Notes under the pieces: model-generated
Seen by the model: only the letters and a program-made list of their open reading frames with translations
What the model was told of the DNA's origin: nothing
The model's database searches: none
Part shown: in pieces, positions 32,086 to 43,298 of the stretch
Position numbering within the stretch: the first letter of the stretch is position 1
How the letters are laid out: every line of letters begins with the position of its first letter
Program-made: the position numbers and the translations under genes
Assembly: GCF_963576675.1 (NCBI RefSeq)
Contig: NC_088914.1
Coordinates: forward strand, 12,937,001 to 13,001,000
Length of the DNA stretch: 64,000 bases
Source: Euphorbia lathyris
Lineage: Eukaryota > Streptophyta > Magnoliopsida > Malpighiales > Euphorbiaceae
Direction: 5' to 3'

Positions 32086-35000
32086 ATGGATACCGTTCGC
32101 GCAGATGTCATCATTAAGCGGTTGTGGTACCGAGAGAGCAGTCGGCTAGTTAGGCAGTTTGATCAGCTACAGATTGACAGTCCCGAATCAGCAATTGTGG
32201 CTTCTAATTCATCTTCGTCCGAGTATTCTCATTCTTCCGTCAGTATGTCTGCAACCGACGAAAAAGTGGCCGGATTGGAAAACTCTGTGAACAACATTAA
32301 TGAGCAGTTGGCTACGATAGTGGCCCAGATAGCTAAGTTGGCTATGAAGGATGACAAGAGTGGCAGCAAGCACGCTGAGAATGAGGGGAACGATGGCCCT
32401 CGCTTTGGGAATGAGGATGACTATCAGGATTATATCCGAAAGCAGCTCGAGAAAGAGAAAGCTAAGGAAGAGGAGTGGAAGCAACACATCACTCAGGAGG
32501 TGCAGGATCTACGTGGAGGAAGTTTCGGGAGTCAGGACTTTTATAACTTAAAGAATTGTTTGTCGGCAACTGCCCTGCCGTTGAAATTCCGACTCCCTGA
32601 CATGAAAAAGTTCGATGGAACTGGGGATCCCACTGCCCACATGAATCAGTATGTTGCTGTGATGAAGCACACGATCCTGACTGAGGATCAAGTCCTGGGG
32701 TTGTTTAACACTTATCTAGAGGGGGCTGCCCTCACATGGTTTCATGCATTGCCTATGGTGACGAAGAGGGATTGGAAGGAGTTAGTGAAGTCATTCATCG
32801 CTCAGTATAGCTTTAACACCATGCTTGAGGTCACTTTGAAGGAGTTAGAGAGCACTAAGCAACAGACTGGGGAATCTTTCTCCGATTTTGTGAAAAGATG
32901 GAGGGCCAAGGCCGCGGTTATGAAGCAGAAGCCGCTTGAGCAGGATCAGATCCGAATGGTAGTCGGCAACACGTTGCCGTATATCAAGAATGAGCTGCGG
33001 TATATGCCTTTTACCGATTTTAACCAGATGTATAGTTGTGCCTTGACATTTGAGGGGGATAGAGAACCAAAGAAAGCTTATACCAAATGGACCAAGTCTG
33101 GATATAGTGTCGGAGGGCCAAGTGCAAGCGCAGAATCCGCAGCAGTGAAAGTGCTTGATCTAAATGCCATTGAAAAGAGGCGGTTCGCCAAGTTTGATCA
33201 AACCTACGCAAAAGTTTTCGAACGTTTGCAGAAAAAGGGATTGTTGAAAGCCCTTACCCCATATAACAAAGCTCCACCTACTCCGCAGATACAGGCTAGA
33301 GGGTATTGTGAATTCCATAGCAGTTATGGGCATACAATTGAGAATTGCGAGAGGCTGAAACACGAAATCCAAGATTTAATCAAGGAGAAGAAGATAGCTG
33401 ATCCTTCGTCAGCGAACCCTTCCGTTAGGCGTAATCCATTGCCTAATCATAGGGTGAGCATGATCGGAGTTGGTCTGGCAGAAGGTGTCGTGATGGAATC
33501 CTTCGAGGAGAATGTAGAGGAGTTGTTGGACTCCGACGAAAAGAGCAATGTAGGAAATGGTATATATGTGTCCTTCCTTGGTGAGGAACAGGAGGGTGAA
33601 CTGATGGATGAAGGGTTGGACAGTGGAGCACCGTATGATGAAGATAGTGCTGAAGAGACCGGAGAAGGGTCGTCTCGAACTATTGTGCCTAATTTGGGTC
33701 TGTTTAGTGGTGGAGGTAATCCCGAGGTGCACTTGCGTGAATATATGCGCGACATGTTTGTTGAATCCTTCGGGGTGGACGAGATTGCTCAGTGGTTTCA
33801 CCATTCGCTGGTAGGCGAGCCTTTGGGGTGGTTCCACTCGTTACCCGACTCTTGCAAGCATGATTGGGATCAATTATCAGATTTATTCTTAGAAAAGTAC
33901 CAAAGAGCCGAGGACAGGACCGCAGAGCGCTTCGCAATGCAGATTGGACCTATCAAGCGTCCGTTACCGAGGGTTAGCAAGTATAATGGCAACAAAGATC
34001 CTATGGAACACCTTCACTTCTACTTATCGGTCATGGCGCCTTTGGGTTTTAAGGAAGAAGAGATCACCAGCTTGTTCTATAATTCACTGATGGGTGAGCC
34101 GTTAATGTGGTATATGTCACTTCCAATGTATGTTAAGACCGATTGGGCGGCAATGACGAAGAGGTTTATCAAAGAGTATACGGTATGGATGCTGGCAGAG
34201 CAAACCCCGGATTCCCCCTCTTATCAAACACCCGATGCGGTGTTAGCAATGCCTAGGTATGGTGGATACCAGGATCCTGTTGAGCATGCGAGGTTATTCC
34301 GCAACCATATGTATGACGCCGGATTCCCGCAATGTGAATTACATGAACATTTCCCGGAAACTTTAATGGGAAAGGCCTTGTTGTGGCACCAGGGCCTATC
34401 AGAGGAGGAAATGGGTCATTGGGTACCGCTTAGGAGAGCCTTTATGGCAAGATATGAGATGTATGTTCCATGGACGGGATCCCTGGAGGATCTGGATAGG
34501 ATCAGGCAATTCCCCGAGGAACCATTTGTAGATTATGCTAGAAGGTGGAGGCACCGTTATGAGCAGTGTCACGAAACAATGAGCGATAAGGTGCAGCTTA
34601 TGTGCATACAGAGAGGAGCTATTCCGTTAGCAGCTAGAAGGATGAGTAGAGTGTCCCTCCGGGATTATGATGATCTGATAGGCTGGGCATTGTATGGATC
34701 GGCGGATCTTTTTTATTTCAATCCGAACGTTCCTCATGTTATGGATTTAATGATTGTAGACATTTGGGAGAGCTCTTCGGACGAGGAAGATCCTAATCAG
34801 AGGATTCCTATTAACATTTGGGACGAATCGGATGACGAGTCGGAAATTGCCGTCATGATAAGATCAGGTCGAGTGGCCGAAGGAAAGGTACCTATGGTAG
34901 AGACTGAGATAGGGGAAGGGTCGGCTCCTAAGCCCGACGACCAAGTTCTCGAGCAGTTGAAGAAGACACAAGCTAAATCCACGGTGTGGGAAGTTTTATG

Positions 35001-35103
35001 CCATTCTAAGTATCATCGTGAGAACCTGATGAAAGAGCTGCAGAGTTTGGTCATTTCTACTGATACTGAGCCGGCAGCGCTAGTAGGGGTAATTATGGCT
35101 TGA
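32086..35103 (+). CDS. Tat B gag with four gag-like modules
   Basis: The open frame has 1005 residues from the ATG at 32086 to a TGA at 35101-35103. Residues 1-150 are charged, with a probable coiled coil at 55-145. A gag domain with the DP..H...Y...M / L.WF..LP / DW..L...F...Y pattern spans about 175-325. A CX2H..GHX4C knuckle-like motif lies at 408-421. Three further copies of the same pattern follow at about 538-605, 632-700 and 724-870. Modules 1 and 4 are full-length and the middle two are short. The protein would assemble the particle and bind RNA. In Tat A the frame runs on into protease, so the stop here is probably a CGA-to-TGA change and this reading frame was once gag-pro-pol. The family normally has one gag domain. 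Confidence 0.85.
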   Translation: MDTVRADVIIKRLWYRESSRLVRQFDQLQIDSPESAIVASNSSSSEYSHSSVSMSATDEKVAGLENSVNNINEQLATIVAQIAKLAMKDDKSGSKHAENEGNDGPRFGNEDDYQDYIRKQLEKEKAKEEEWKQHITQEVQDLRGGSFGSQDFYNLKNCLSATALPLKFRLPDMKKFDGTGDPTAHMNQYVAVMKHTILTEDQVLGLFNTYLEGAALTWFHALPMVTKRDWKELVKSFIAQYSFNTMLEVTLKELESTKQQTGESFSDFVKRWRAKAAVMKQKPLEQDQIRMVVGNTLPYIKNELRYMPFTDFNQMYSCALTFEGDREPKKAYTKWTKSGYSVGGPSASAESAAVKVLDLNAIEKRRFAKFDQTYAKVFERLQKKGLLKALTPYNKAPPTPQIQARGYCEFHSSYGHTIENCERLKHEIQDLIKEKKIADPSSANPSVRRNPLPNHRVSMIGVGLAEGVVMESFEENVEELLDSDEKSNVGNGIYVSFLGEEQEGELMDEGLDSGAPYDEDSAEETGEGSSRTIVPNLGLFSGGGNPEVHLREYMRDMFVESFGVDEIAQWFHHSLVGEPLGWFHSLPDSCKHDWDQLSDLFLEKYQRAEDRTAERFAMQIGPIKRPLPRVSKYNGNKDPMEHLHFYLSVMAPLGFKEEEITSLFYNSLMGEPLMWYMSLPMYVKTDWAAMTKRFIKEYTVWMLAEQTPDSPSYQTPDAVLAMPRYGGYQDPVEHARLFRNHMYDAGFPQCELHEHFPETLMGKALLWHQGLSEEEMGHWVPLRRAFMARYEMYVPWTGSLEDLDRIRQFPEEPFVDYARRWRHRYEQCHETMSDKVQLMCIQRGAIPLAARRMSRVSLRDYDDLIGWALYGSADLFYFNPNVPHVMDLMIVDIWESSSDEEDPNQRIPINIWDESDDESEIAVMIRSGRVAEGKVPMVETEIGEGSAPKPDDQVLEQLKKTQAKSTVWEVLCHSKYHRENLMKELQSLVISTDTEPAALVGVIMA

Positions 35104-38100
35104 AAGAAAACCGAGATCACGTTTACTGACGAGGATCTCCCGGAGGAGGGAAAAGCTCACAACAAGACTTTGTACATCCGAGCTGAGATTAACGGAAAGA
35201 AGACTAGCTGTGTGATGGTCGACGATGGATCGGCTATTAATGTTTGCCCGTTGAAACTCTTGTCTAAACTGGGAGTGGAAAGAGGAGACTTGACGGCCTC
35301 GGAAATTGTGATTAGGGCTTATGATGATAGTCGTAGGCATATTGAAGGAGTCTTTAAGGCCAAGTTGAAAGTGGGGCCGCATGAAGAAGAAACTGAGTTC
35401 ACAGTGCTGGATATCCCGGTAACCTTTGCTGTATTGTTGGGACGCCCATGGTTCCACAAGTTGGGAGGTGTGCCCTCCACACTCCATCAAATGATCATGT
35501 TTCCCTTCGGGGAAGAGATAGTGACAATCAGAGCAGAAAAATTGAGCTCAGTGGCGACATTGGGGATCGAGCCTCAGCTTTTCTCCGGATTCTAAGTTTC
35601 TGGGATCTACGAGTCTAGCATGACCACCGATGTGGTGAAGATGATGAAGGGAGGTTTCATCCCAGGAATGGGCTTAGGAGCACACCATCAGGGGTTGCCA
35701 AAATTTCAGGACTTTAAGAGTCAGAAAACCCGGAGGGGTTTGGGATATGAGCACGGAGGTCCGTCCAATGCAAGTAGCGAAGGAAAAGTGGGCCTAAAGA
35801 AGTACTTTGTGAATGAGGGGCATGGAAAGGTGTATTAAGGAACCCCCGAGTCGTGGACTAGCATCGAAGGGAAGATTCTGCCGGGTTTCGAAATTTTCAA
35901 TAATGTGACTGACTGGGGCAAAGGAAAGGCGAGTTGCTTTGTCGAGGAGATTATGATGTTAGACTTGAATGCCGAGGAGCAAGTCATCACCATTGAAGCA
36001 ACTGCAGGAGCGGCGAATGAACCCAGTACCTCCAAAGCATATGAGAAACCCGAGAACCTTGATGATGAAAATTGTATTACTGCTTTGTTTGAATCAGATG
36101 ATGTAATCGCCAATACTATCAATGAAATGAATTCTGATTTTGCTTACTTGCTTGATGTTGATCGTGATCATACCATGCATTCTCATTCATATAACATGCC
36201 TACATTTGAAATCAATACAATAGAAATGTCAACTTTCAATCTTGGTACGGATGAAAATCCTAAACTTATACAAATTGCTCAAGATTTAACTATTGAAGAG
36301 AGGAAAGAATTCGAGAGAATAATTAAAAAATACGAAATAGTGTTCGCTTGGACATACGAAGACATGCCTGGAATTGATCAATCAATCGTAACTCACCGCA
36401 TTCCAACATATCCCGAGGCGAAGCCCGTAAAACAGAAGCTCCGACGCATAAGACCAGAATGGGCAGATAAGATCAGAGAGGAAGTAAAGAAGCAGTTAGA
36501 AGCAGGGTTCATCGAAGTAATCGACTATCCCCCTTGGGTCGCAAATGTGGTGCCCATCGCAAAGAAAGACGGCAAAATGAGAATGTGCGTCGATTATAGA
36601 GATCTTAACAAAGCGTGCCCGAAAGATGAGTTTGCATTGCCTCATATTGACGTATTGATCGACAGTGCGGCATCGAGCGTCTTACACACGAATGTGGATG
36701 GTTTCATGGGCTACATGCAAGTTCAGATGGCCGAAAAACACAAAGCAAAAACCTCGTTCACAACTGAGTGGGGGACATACTGTTACAGGGTGATGCCGTT
36801 TGGTTTGAAAAATGTCGGGGCAACTTACCAGCGAATGGCTACAGCACTGTTCCATGATATGATACACAAGGAAGTAGAAGTGTATGTGGATGACATGATG
36901 GTCAAGTCGGAGACAAGAAAGGGGCATTTTGTCGCACTCGAGAAGTTTTTGGCCCGAATTGCAGAATTCAAGCTAAGGTTAAACCCGAAGAAGTGCTTTT
37001 CCGGCGTTTCATCGGGGAAAATCTTAGGCTACGTAATCGGGAATAAAGGAATCGAAGTAGATCCCGATAAAGTGAAGGCTATACAGGAAATGCCGGCACC
37101 AAAGAATGAGAAAGAAGTGAGAGGGTTTCTGGGGCAGGTTCAGTATATCAGTCGGTTCATAGCAAGACTCACCGCAATCTGCGAGCCAATCTTTAAGTTG
37201 TTAAGGAAAGACCAACCCACAATCTGGAATGATAAGTGTCAGCAAGCTTTGGAGAGCGTCCGGAACTATTTGTCTAATCCGCCAGTGCTGAGACCGCCTA
37301 AACTAGGAAAACCGCTTCTCCTCTACGTAGCGATTAAAGAGCGATCTATTGGAGCAATGCTGGCCCAAGAGGGAGACACCGATGTGGAGCACGCGGTGTA
37401 TTATCTGAGTAAGAAGTTCCTGGAGTACGAGCTCAAGTACAACATGATCGAAAAGACGTGTGTGGCGGTAGTATGGCTAACAAAGAAACTACGGCATTAT
37501 TTTCAATCATATAAAGTAATCATTATTTCTCGGATGGACCCCGTGAAGTATCTGTACCGAACTCCGTCTTTGACAGGGAAGTTAGCCCGATGGTTACTAC
37601 TTTTATCTGAGTTTGACATTGAATATGTAACGAAGAAGGTTGTCAAAGGGAGGGCCGTGGCAGAGTTTCTGGCCAACCAACCCCTGAATGCAGAAGAGGA
37701 AGAGATAAGCTATGATTTCCCCGATGAACACTTGAACGTAATAGAGGTCATACCCTGGAAAATGTTCTTCGACAGAGCAGTTAATTCGAATGGAGCCGGA
37801 GTTGGAGTACTACTTATTTCACCGGAAGGAGAAAGGATCCCGATGGCCACAAAGTTATCCTTCCCTCTCACCAATAATATGGCCGAATATGAAGTGTGCA
37901 TTTATGGTTTAGAGTCATTAGCAGCACTGGGAGCATCGTATGTCGAAATTTGGGGTGATTCAAAACTGATCATCAAACAGGCACAAGGAAACTGGGAAGT
38001 AAGGGAAGAAAGGCTACGTCCATACCTAGACCAACTAGATGGGTTGGCACAAAGATTCAAAGAATGTCGTTTTCATCATATCCCTCGAGCACAGAACCGG

Positions 38101-39480
38101 GCAGCGGATGCTTTGGCCACTTTGGTGTCAGTTTGGGACAATCCCCGGAACCTCGCCTCGAAACCGTTGGTATTGAGGAGATCTCACAAACCATGCTACG
38201 AAGACGTAATGCTGTTAGGGGCAGATGAAAAGCCATGGTATTTCGACATCGTGAACTTCATGAAGAATGGAACATATCCGGCAGGGTCAGAACCTAGGGA
38301 TCAAGCTGTGATTAGAAGGTTAGCTCGGTAGTTCGTCACCCACAACGACTTGCTCTACAAAAGGCACATTGATGGGTTACAACTAAGGTGTTTGGATGCG
38401 GGAGAAGCCCGCGAAGCGATGGAATCTGTACACTCGGGAATTTGTGCGGCCCATATGGGAGGAGCAGTGTTAGCTAAGAAAATCATCAGACAAGGCTTCT
38501 ATTGGCTCACTATGGAAAGAGATTGTAACGAGTATGCGAAGAAATGCCACGATTGTCAAATCCACGGCGATTGTAGTCATCTGCCGGCCATGGAATTACA
38601 TGTGTTAGCACCTATTTGGCCATTCGCTGCTTGGGGCATTGACATCATTGGTGAGGTAAGGCCTAATGCTTCGAATGGGCACAAGTTTATTGCATTCGCC
38701 ATCGATTACTTCACCAAGTGGGTAGAGGCAGAGTCGTTTAGCAAATTGGGATCCAAGCAGATGAGAAAGTTCATTGAGAAACACTTGATCACCAGGTTCG
38801 GAGTGCCTCATCACATGATTACGGATAATGGGGTCCAGTTTCAGGGGGAAGTAAGAAATCTCTTTCGAAAATATGGCATTGAACATCACAGGTCTTCTCC
38901 GTACCGTCCACAAGCTAATGGGGCAGTAGAAGCAGCTAATAAGAACCTTAAGAGAATTCTCGTAAAAACGGTGGAATCACATCGGAATTGGCATGAGCAG
39001 CTCCCACTCGCATTATAGGCTTATCGCACGACAATTAGAACCTCGACTGGGGCAACGCCGTTCTCCTTGGTATACGGTGCAGAAGTCATTCTCCCGATTG
39101 AGATTGAAAAGCCATCGTTGAGAATCGCAGTGGAAGCAGAGATTCCCGAGACGGAATGGGTGAAGAAGCGATATGAACAGTTGGCACTAGTAGACGAGAA
39201 AAGGATGGAAGCCATTTACCATGTGCAGCTATATCAGAGAAGGATGGCCCGAGCCTTCAACAAAAAGGTCAAGGCCAGCCCTATCAAAGAAGGGGATATG
39301 GTGCTAAAACAGATCCGTGTGACGCATACCGACCCTAGGGGCAAGTTCAAGCCTAACTGGGAAGGGCCATTCATCGTGAAGAAGATACTAAGCAGAGGAG
39401 CGGTGAAGTTAACTACTATGGATGGCATGGAATTCTCCGAACCTACCAACCTGGATAGGCTTAAGAAATACTTTTCGTAA
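35104..39480 (+). pseudogene. Tat B protease-RT-RNase H-integrase, nonsense-interrupted
   Basis: It continues in the same frame as gag and has no frameshift, but stops occur at 35593, 35836, 38329 and 39016 as well as the TGA at 35101. Domains: protease with VDDGSAINVCPL (about 35218-35253), reverse transcriptase (YRDLNKACPKDEF, YVDDMMVKS at about 36880-36907), RNase H, a second RNase H (MFFDRAVNSNGAGVGVL, NNMAEYE, WGDSKLI, NRAADALATL), and integrase with an HHCC finger (H...H, CHDC) and a DDE core (GIDIIGE, TDNGVQF, NGAVEAANK). It ends with LDRLKKYFS. The second RNase H is the archaeal-like domain that marks Tat elements. In Tat A the matching codons are CAA, TCG, CAG and TGG, so most of these stops are point changes. 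Confidence 0.92.
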
Positions 39481-39503
39481 AAAAAAAGAAAGAAAAATTC
39501 CCG

Positions 39504-39655
39504 ATAGGTTGAAAACCCGCAAAGGGCGACCTATGCAACAGTTAGGGACATCCCAATGGGTGAAAACCCGAAAGGGCACTCATTTGAAAATTCCGGGATA
39601 GTAAAAGGAGAGGAGAAAAATTGCCAGGATCCGAAAACCGAAAGGCGGGTCCTGG
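39504..39655 (+). repeat. three consecutive hairpins after the Tat B pol stop
   Basis: Hairpin 1 (39504-39534) has outer stem ATAGGT/ACCTAT. Hairpin 2 (39555-39584) has AATGGGTG/CACTCATT with one G-U pair. Hairpin 3 (39624-39655) has CCAGGATCC/GGGTCCTGG with one wobble, extendable by three pairs. Each has the same interior: GAAAACC, then CCGCAAAGGG, CCCGAAAGGG or CCGAAAGG, which can form a small inner stem capped by GAAA or GCAA, a GNRA-type loop. They start 24 nt after the stop codon. Confidence 0.8.
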
Positions 39656-39930
39656 TAACAATAGTTATAACTTGAGCAATTACAAAAACAATGTATAAGA
39701 GGCTAAGTATTTCTGTTGTTTGTAAATAAATAAAGGCATGAATATATTTGATGAGAATGATTGGAATCATCATAATCTACTGAATGCATGGTAATATGAA
39801 TCATGAGTTATACATTTCCTATCTTACTTTTCATAAAAAAAAACCTACCTGCTATCCACCCCACTCCCTATACATCAGCTATACATCGGGGTAACTCTAA
39901 TAAAAAACTACAAAGCAATACATAATAAGC

Positions 39931-42100
39931 CTAATATGGAGGGAAGTCCCAATAGGCCTCAAACTCCCTCAAATGCGATGCCCGCTCCGCAGATAATGTC
40001 TCCTCGGCAGCTCGCGCTCTCTCATCAGCAACTCGTGCTCTCTCCTCGACAGCGAGGCGTCCAGTCGACTCATCACGCGCTCTCTCCTTGGCAGCAAGGC
40101 AACCCTCAGTCTCCCGCCGCATCACCCCCGACCAGTGGTCGTTCCGCTCTTGGTACACCTGACCAACCCAGGCATCGGCCTCCCGCACCAACTCGCTCTG
40201 TCTCCGCTCATGGGCATGCAGATCGCTCTAAAGAAAAAGAAGGGAAAAACAGATAAAAATAAGAAACAGCATAGGCAAGAACATAAATCATACATCCATG
40301 CATACATTCCACTACACTAAAGTAATGATACATACCAGGTGATCGGCGCAGCGCAAGCTGAGGCGGTCTCGGAGATAACCGGACAGTCCCACATAATATG
40401 TACAGGTCTCTCTCGTAGTTAGAGAAGCATCTGAAGGATCAAATGGGACCCTCGAGGTGAAGATAGAAGGAGTCGTCTCGACCCCCGCATAATCTGTCCC
40501 GGACTCATCGTAACAAACCGTGGCAAAATCTCTCCCGTAGTCCGGTACGGGCACGCCTAGGGACGACCTCTCCGGTCGGGCAGCGCTGGAGGACTCGCCG
40601 ACGTAGTAGGGTGGCTCGCACACGGGTGTCTAAGCTCGAGTGCCGTCAAAGAAATCGGATAGATGGGCACTCCTCCAGGACCCTTCGTGCAAATAAAAAC
40701 ACAATAAGTACCGCTAACCATCTCGTGAATAGAAGGTAAAAAGGCGGAATCACTTACCGGGACCTCCTCCTGACCAAAGACTGCCGCGATAGCCTCCCTC
40801 GAAAATACGTCTGCTACCGGATCCACCTCCATCGCTGCCGCCGGGGCATCCCTCACGCTCAGCAGAGTAGATAAGTAAGGAGCACGGCCCCCGGTATGAA
40901 CCCACACCTCTCTACCAACGAACCGATAGGTCAAGTCCCGACGGATGACCGACAGGGGCATGGTCCGCACCGCGAACATGGAAACGGGAATCTCGCCCGG
41001 TGTCCAGTGTGCGTCACTAACCCCGGTGATGCCTCGGTCCCCCAAATACCATGCCCGCACGCAGGGGCTGGTGAGCACGCACTGATGCTCCTGCATCACA
41101 GATACATACATGTAATCGGGACCGAAGTCAAGGTCGTCCCACCTAAACTTAATCTAAAAAAAAACACACAAAGAGAAAGTCAGAACGGTTCAAACAAGAA
41201 TCTAGCACGACTAGACGACATCTACCTGTCCCAGGGTCCGTGAGTCGATCCAATCTAGGAGCCGCACCACAGTCCGTCTCCTCTCGGTGCCTAGGTCAAA
41301 ATCTCTCCATCGGGTCATGAGAGGGAGCCTCGGTACTCGTGGCCGAGGCCGAGACTGGCTGGGAAGAATCCGCCTCTCATACGCCCAAACCTGCGGTAAA
41401 AACAAGGATTATAAGTGTGACAAGCGCGAAGAAGATAAAATGGGCGAGTCAAGGGTGCGTCACGTACCAGGAGGGCAAAGGTGTAACCACCGAAGTCCTT
41501 GCGCTTCCGGCAAGTCAGGTCCAAAAATTTATATAGAAAGGCTAGGCCTGCCCACGCCCAATCATAGGAAGCCGCCGCATCCAAATCACTCAGTGCCTGA
41601 ACAAGACCCGCGTGTACCTTTCCGCCCTTGGTGCGGAAAATCGTCTCACTCAGAGTATATACCAAGAAACTACGAACTGCCAAGGCAGTATCGTCGGTCT
41701 CGCAAAAATCCCGTCGACTCAAAAGGCTCGCAGTTGAAATCAACTTCGCCGGAGTAGATCTGGCGCCTTGGCAAACTCCCGGTCTAGCGAGGTCAACCCG
41801 CGGTCGCATCATGTCAAAATGAAAGGGAACTGGAGTGCTGCTCCCCCGCAGCCCTGTCAACAAAGAGAAATCTCTGGGCGATATGGTCATCTCCCCAAAG
41901 GAAAGGTGGAAAGTGTGGGTCGAGTCAACCCACCGCTCGCATAAGGCACGTAGGCCAAAACGATCACACACCCCGTTGGTGCGGGGCAACGCTGAAATAA
42001 AGGGCTCGAAGCCCAACTCGCGCACACGGGCTCTCACCGCGGCGCCTAGCCTAGCATACCACAAATGAATCTCGGCCGTAGTCCCGGAAATCTCGATGAA
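39931..42100 (-). CDS. Tat B antisense gene, plant mobile domain protein (5' end missing)
   Basis: Five exons on the minus strand fit GT-AG junctions and all are in phase 0: 42100-41468, 41390-41226, 41153-40758, 40629-40336 and 40227-39931 (TAG at 39933-39931). Together they encode 594 residues with no internal stop. The first visible exon has FIEISGTTAEIHLWYARLGA and HTFHLSFGEMTISPRDF, and exon 2 starts VWAYERR. These are hallmarks of the plant mobile domain (PMD, transposase-related). The last exon is a Glu/Arg/Ala-rich coiled coil (VEERARVADERARAAEE). The initiating exon and promoter are absent, probably with the deleted 3' LTR. It differs in sequence from the antisense gene of Tat A. Function is unknown. 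Confidence 0.75.
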
Positions 42101-42258
42101 CTAGAAAGAACAAGACAGGAAAATTTAAATACGATTCCTAAAGCATACGATTGATGAGAACGTGTTAAGACTAAGTATTCTTTCATGATCTAACCTAGAG
42201 ACATCCGGCCAGTTAGGACCAACTTCATGTAAAAATCTCTCCTTTAGGGTCGTTCATG

Positions 42259-42478
42259 TAACCTAAGTTTCCCGAACCCACACCGGTCTCCCGCAAGGGA
42301 TCGGTGTTCATTTTCCCATTCGTGGGTGGCGACTCTTCCATATCTCCGAGCTCCGGTCCTGCCGAGCAGCTTGATTCCACGATTGGTTGCTTTCGGCGCC
42401 AATCACCGCTTACGTCGCCATGAGGTTGTCCACCCCCCGGTCCGCCCGGGAGATTAGGCCGCGGCACCTCGTCTAACA
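42259..42478 (+). repeat. Tat B 3' LTR remnant (about 220 bp)
   Basis: It matches only the last 220 bp of the LTR (ACCTAAGTTTCCCG to CGTCTAACA) and is followed directly by the CTAGG target duplication. The preceding 2.8 kb of LTR, the polypurine tract and the promoter side of the antisense gene are missing, consistent with one deletion ending near 42258. Confidence 0.85.
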
Positions 42479-42483
42479 CTAGG

Positions 42484-42837
42484 GTCTCGACCGGTTTTGG
42501 CGGGAGGAGAATGTTTTGCGCTGGTCTTCGCTCATCCTCTTGCTATTATCCCCCTCGGGTGTCGCGCCAATACAATGTGTTCCAAGCATTTACCCCTGAC
42601 TTGGGGGTGATAGAGGTCCTTCCTTTGACGGCCCGTGGCCTGGCGACGCTAGAGGTTAACTGGGACAACCGCTCGGATGTCTATAGCTGCTGCTCTTGGC
42701 CTAATTATACCCCGGAGGTCCTTGCTTCATGGACTTCTTCGTACTTCACCCCAAGGTTTGGGACCACCTTCGTTACAGATGATTCTTACAAGGCGAGGGT
42801 GTTGGCTTTGAAGGCTGAGGCCAGCCGTAGGGCCTAG
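42484..42837 (+). pseudogene. Tat A antisense gene, 3' part
   Basis: This is the continuation of exon 2 beyond the Tat B insertion. Joined to 27101 at the duplication, it is in frame (VSTGFGGRRMFCAGLRSSS) and ends with TAG at 42835-42837 after LKAEASRRA. It includes QYNVFQAFTPDLGV and a Trp/Tyr-rich stretch. No known motif beyond the general PMD-like context. Confidence 0.75.
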
Positions 42838-43298
42838 GAGGGTCGAGGTTTTGGGCTTGTTGTACCATTTTATGCTTTCCAATAACCGGCATGTGGTGTT
42901 TGTAATCTTTAGTGAAGTTGATTGATTATGGTTTTTCGGTTTGGGCGAGGTTTTAGTAGAAAAAAAAACTCATGATTTGTAACACTATGCATTCAGTCAA
43001 TCATAACTATTCCATACATTCTCTTCGAATATATTCATGCCTTTATTTATTTACAAACAACAGAAATACTTAGCCTCTTATACATTATTTTTATAATTGC
43101 TCAAGATATAACTACCGTTACCAGGACCTGCCTTTTTTGATTTTCAGGTCCCAGCGATTTTTCGTCTCTCCTTTTACTATCCTGGAATTTTCAAATGAGT
43201 GCCCTTTCGAGTTTTCACCCATTGGGATGTCCCTTATTGTTGCATAGGCCGCCCTTTGCGGGTTTTCGACCTATCGGGAATTTTTCTTTCTTTTTTTT
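42838..43298. other. Tat A post-pol region with matching hairpins
   Basis: In the Tat A sense, the region after the pol stop matches Tat B closely up to an AATCATGAGTT near 42970 (39815 in Tat B). Beyond that the elements share nothing, and each has its own antisense gene. The three hairpins are at 43274-43244, 43223-43194 and 43155-43120. Confidence 0.75.

Larger units (their letters stand above)
27102..42478 (+). mobile_element. Tat/Ogre-lineage element Tat B, innermost level of the nest
   Basis: It reads 5' LTR (27102-30153), primer site, gag-pro-pol in one frame (32086-39480), an antisense gene (39931-42100) and a remnant of the 3' LTR (about 42259-42478). The target duplication is CTAGG (27097-27101 and 42479-42483). 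Removing the element restores the exon-2 frame of the Tat A antisense gene (WWRLTR to VSTGFGG). It is a close relative of Tat A in the opposite orientation. Five nonsense codons break pol, and the 3' LTR lacks about 2.8 kb. Confidence 0.93.
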
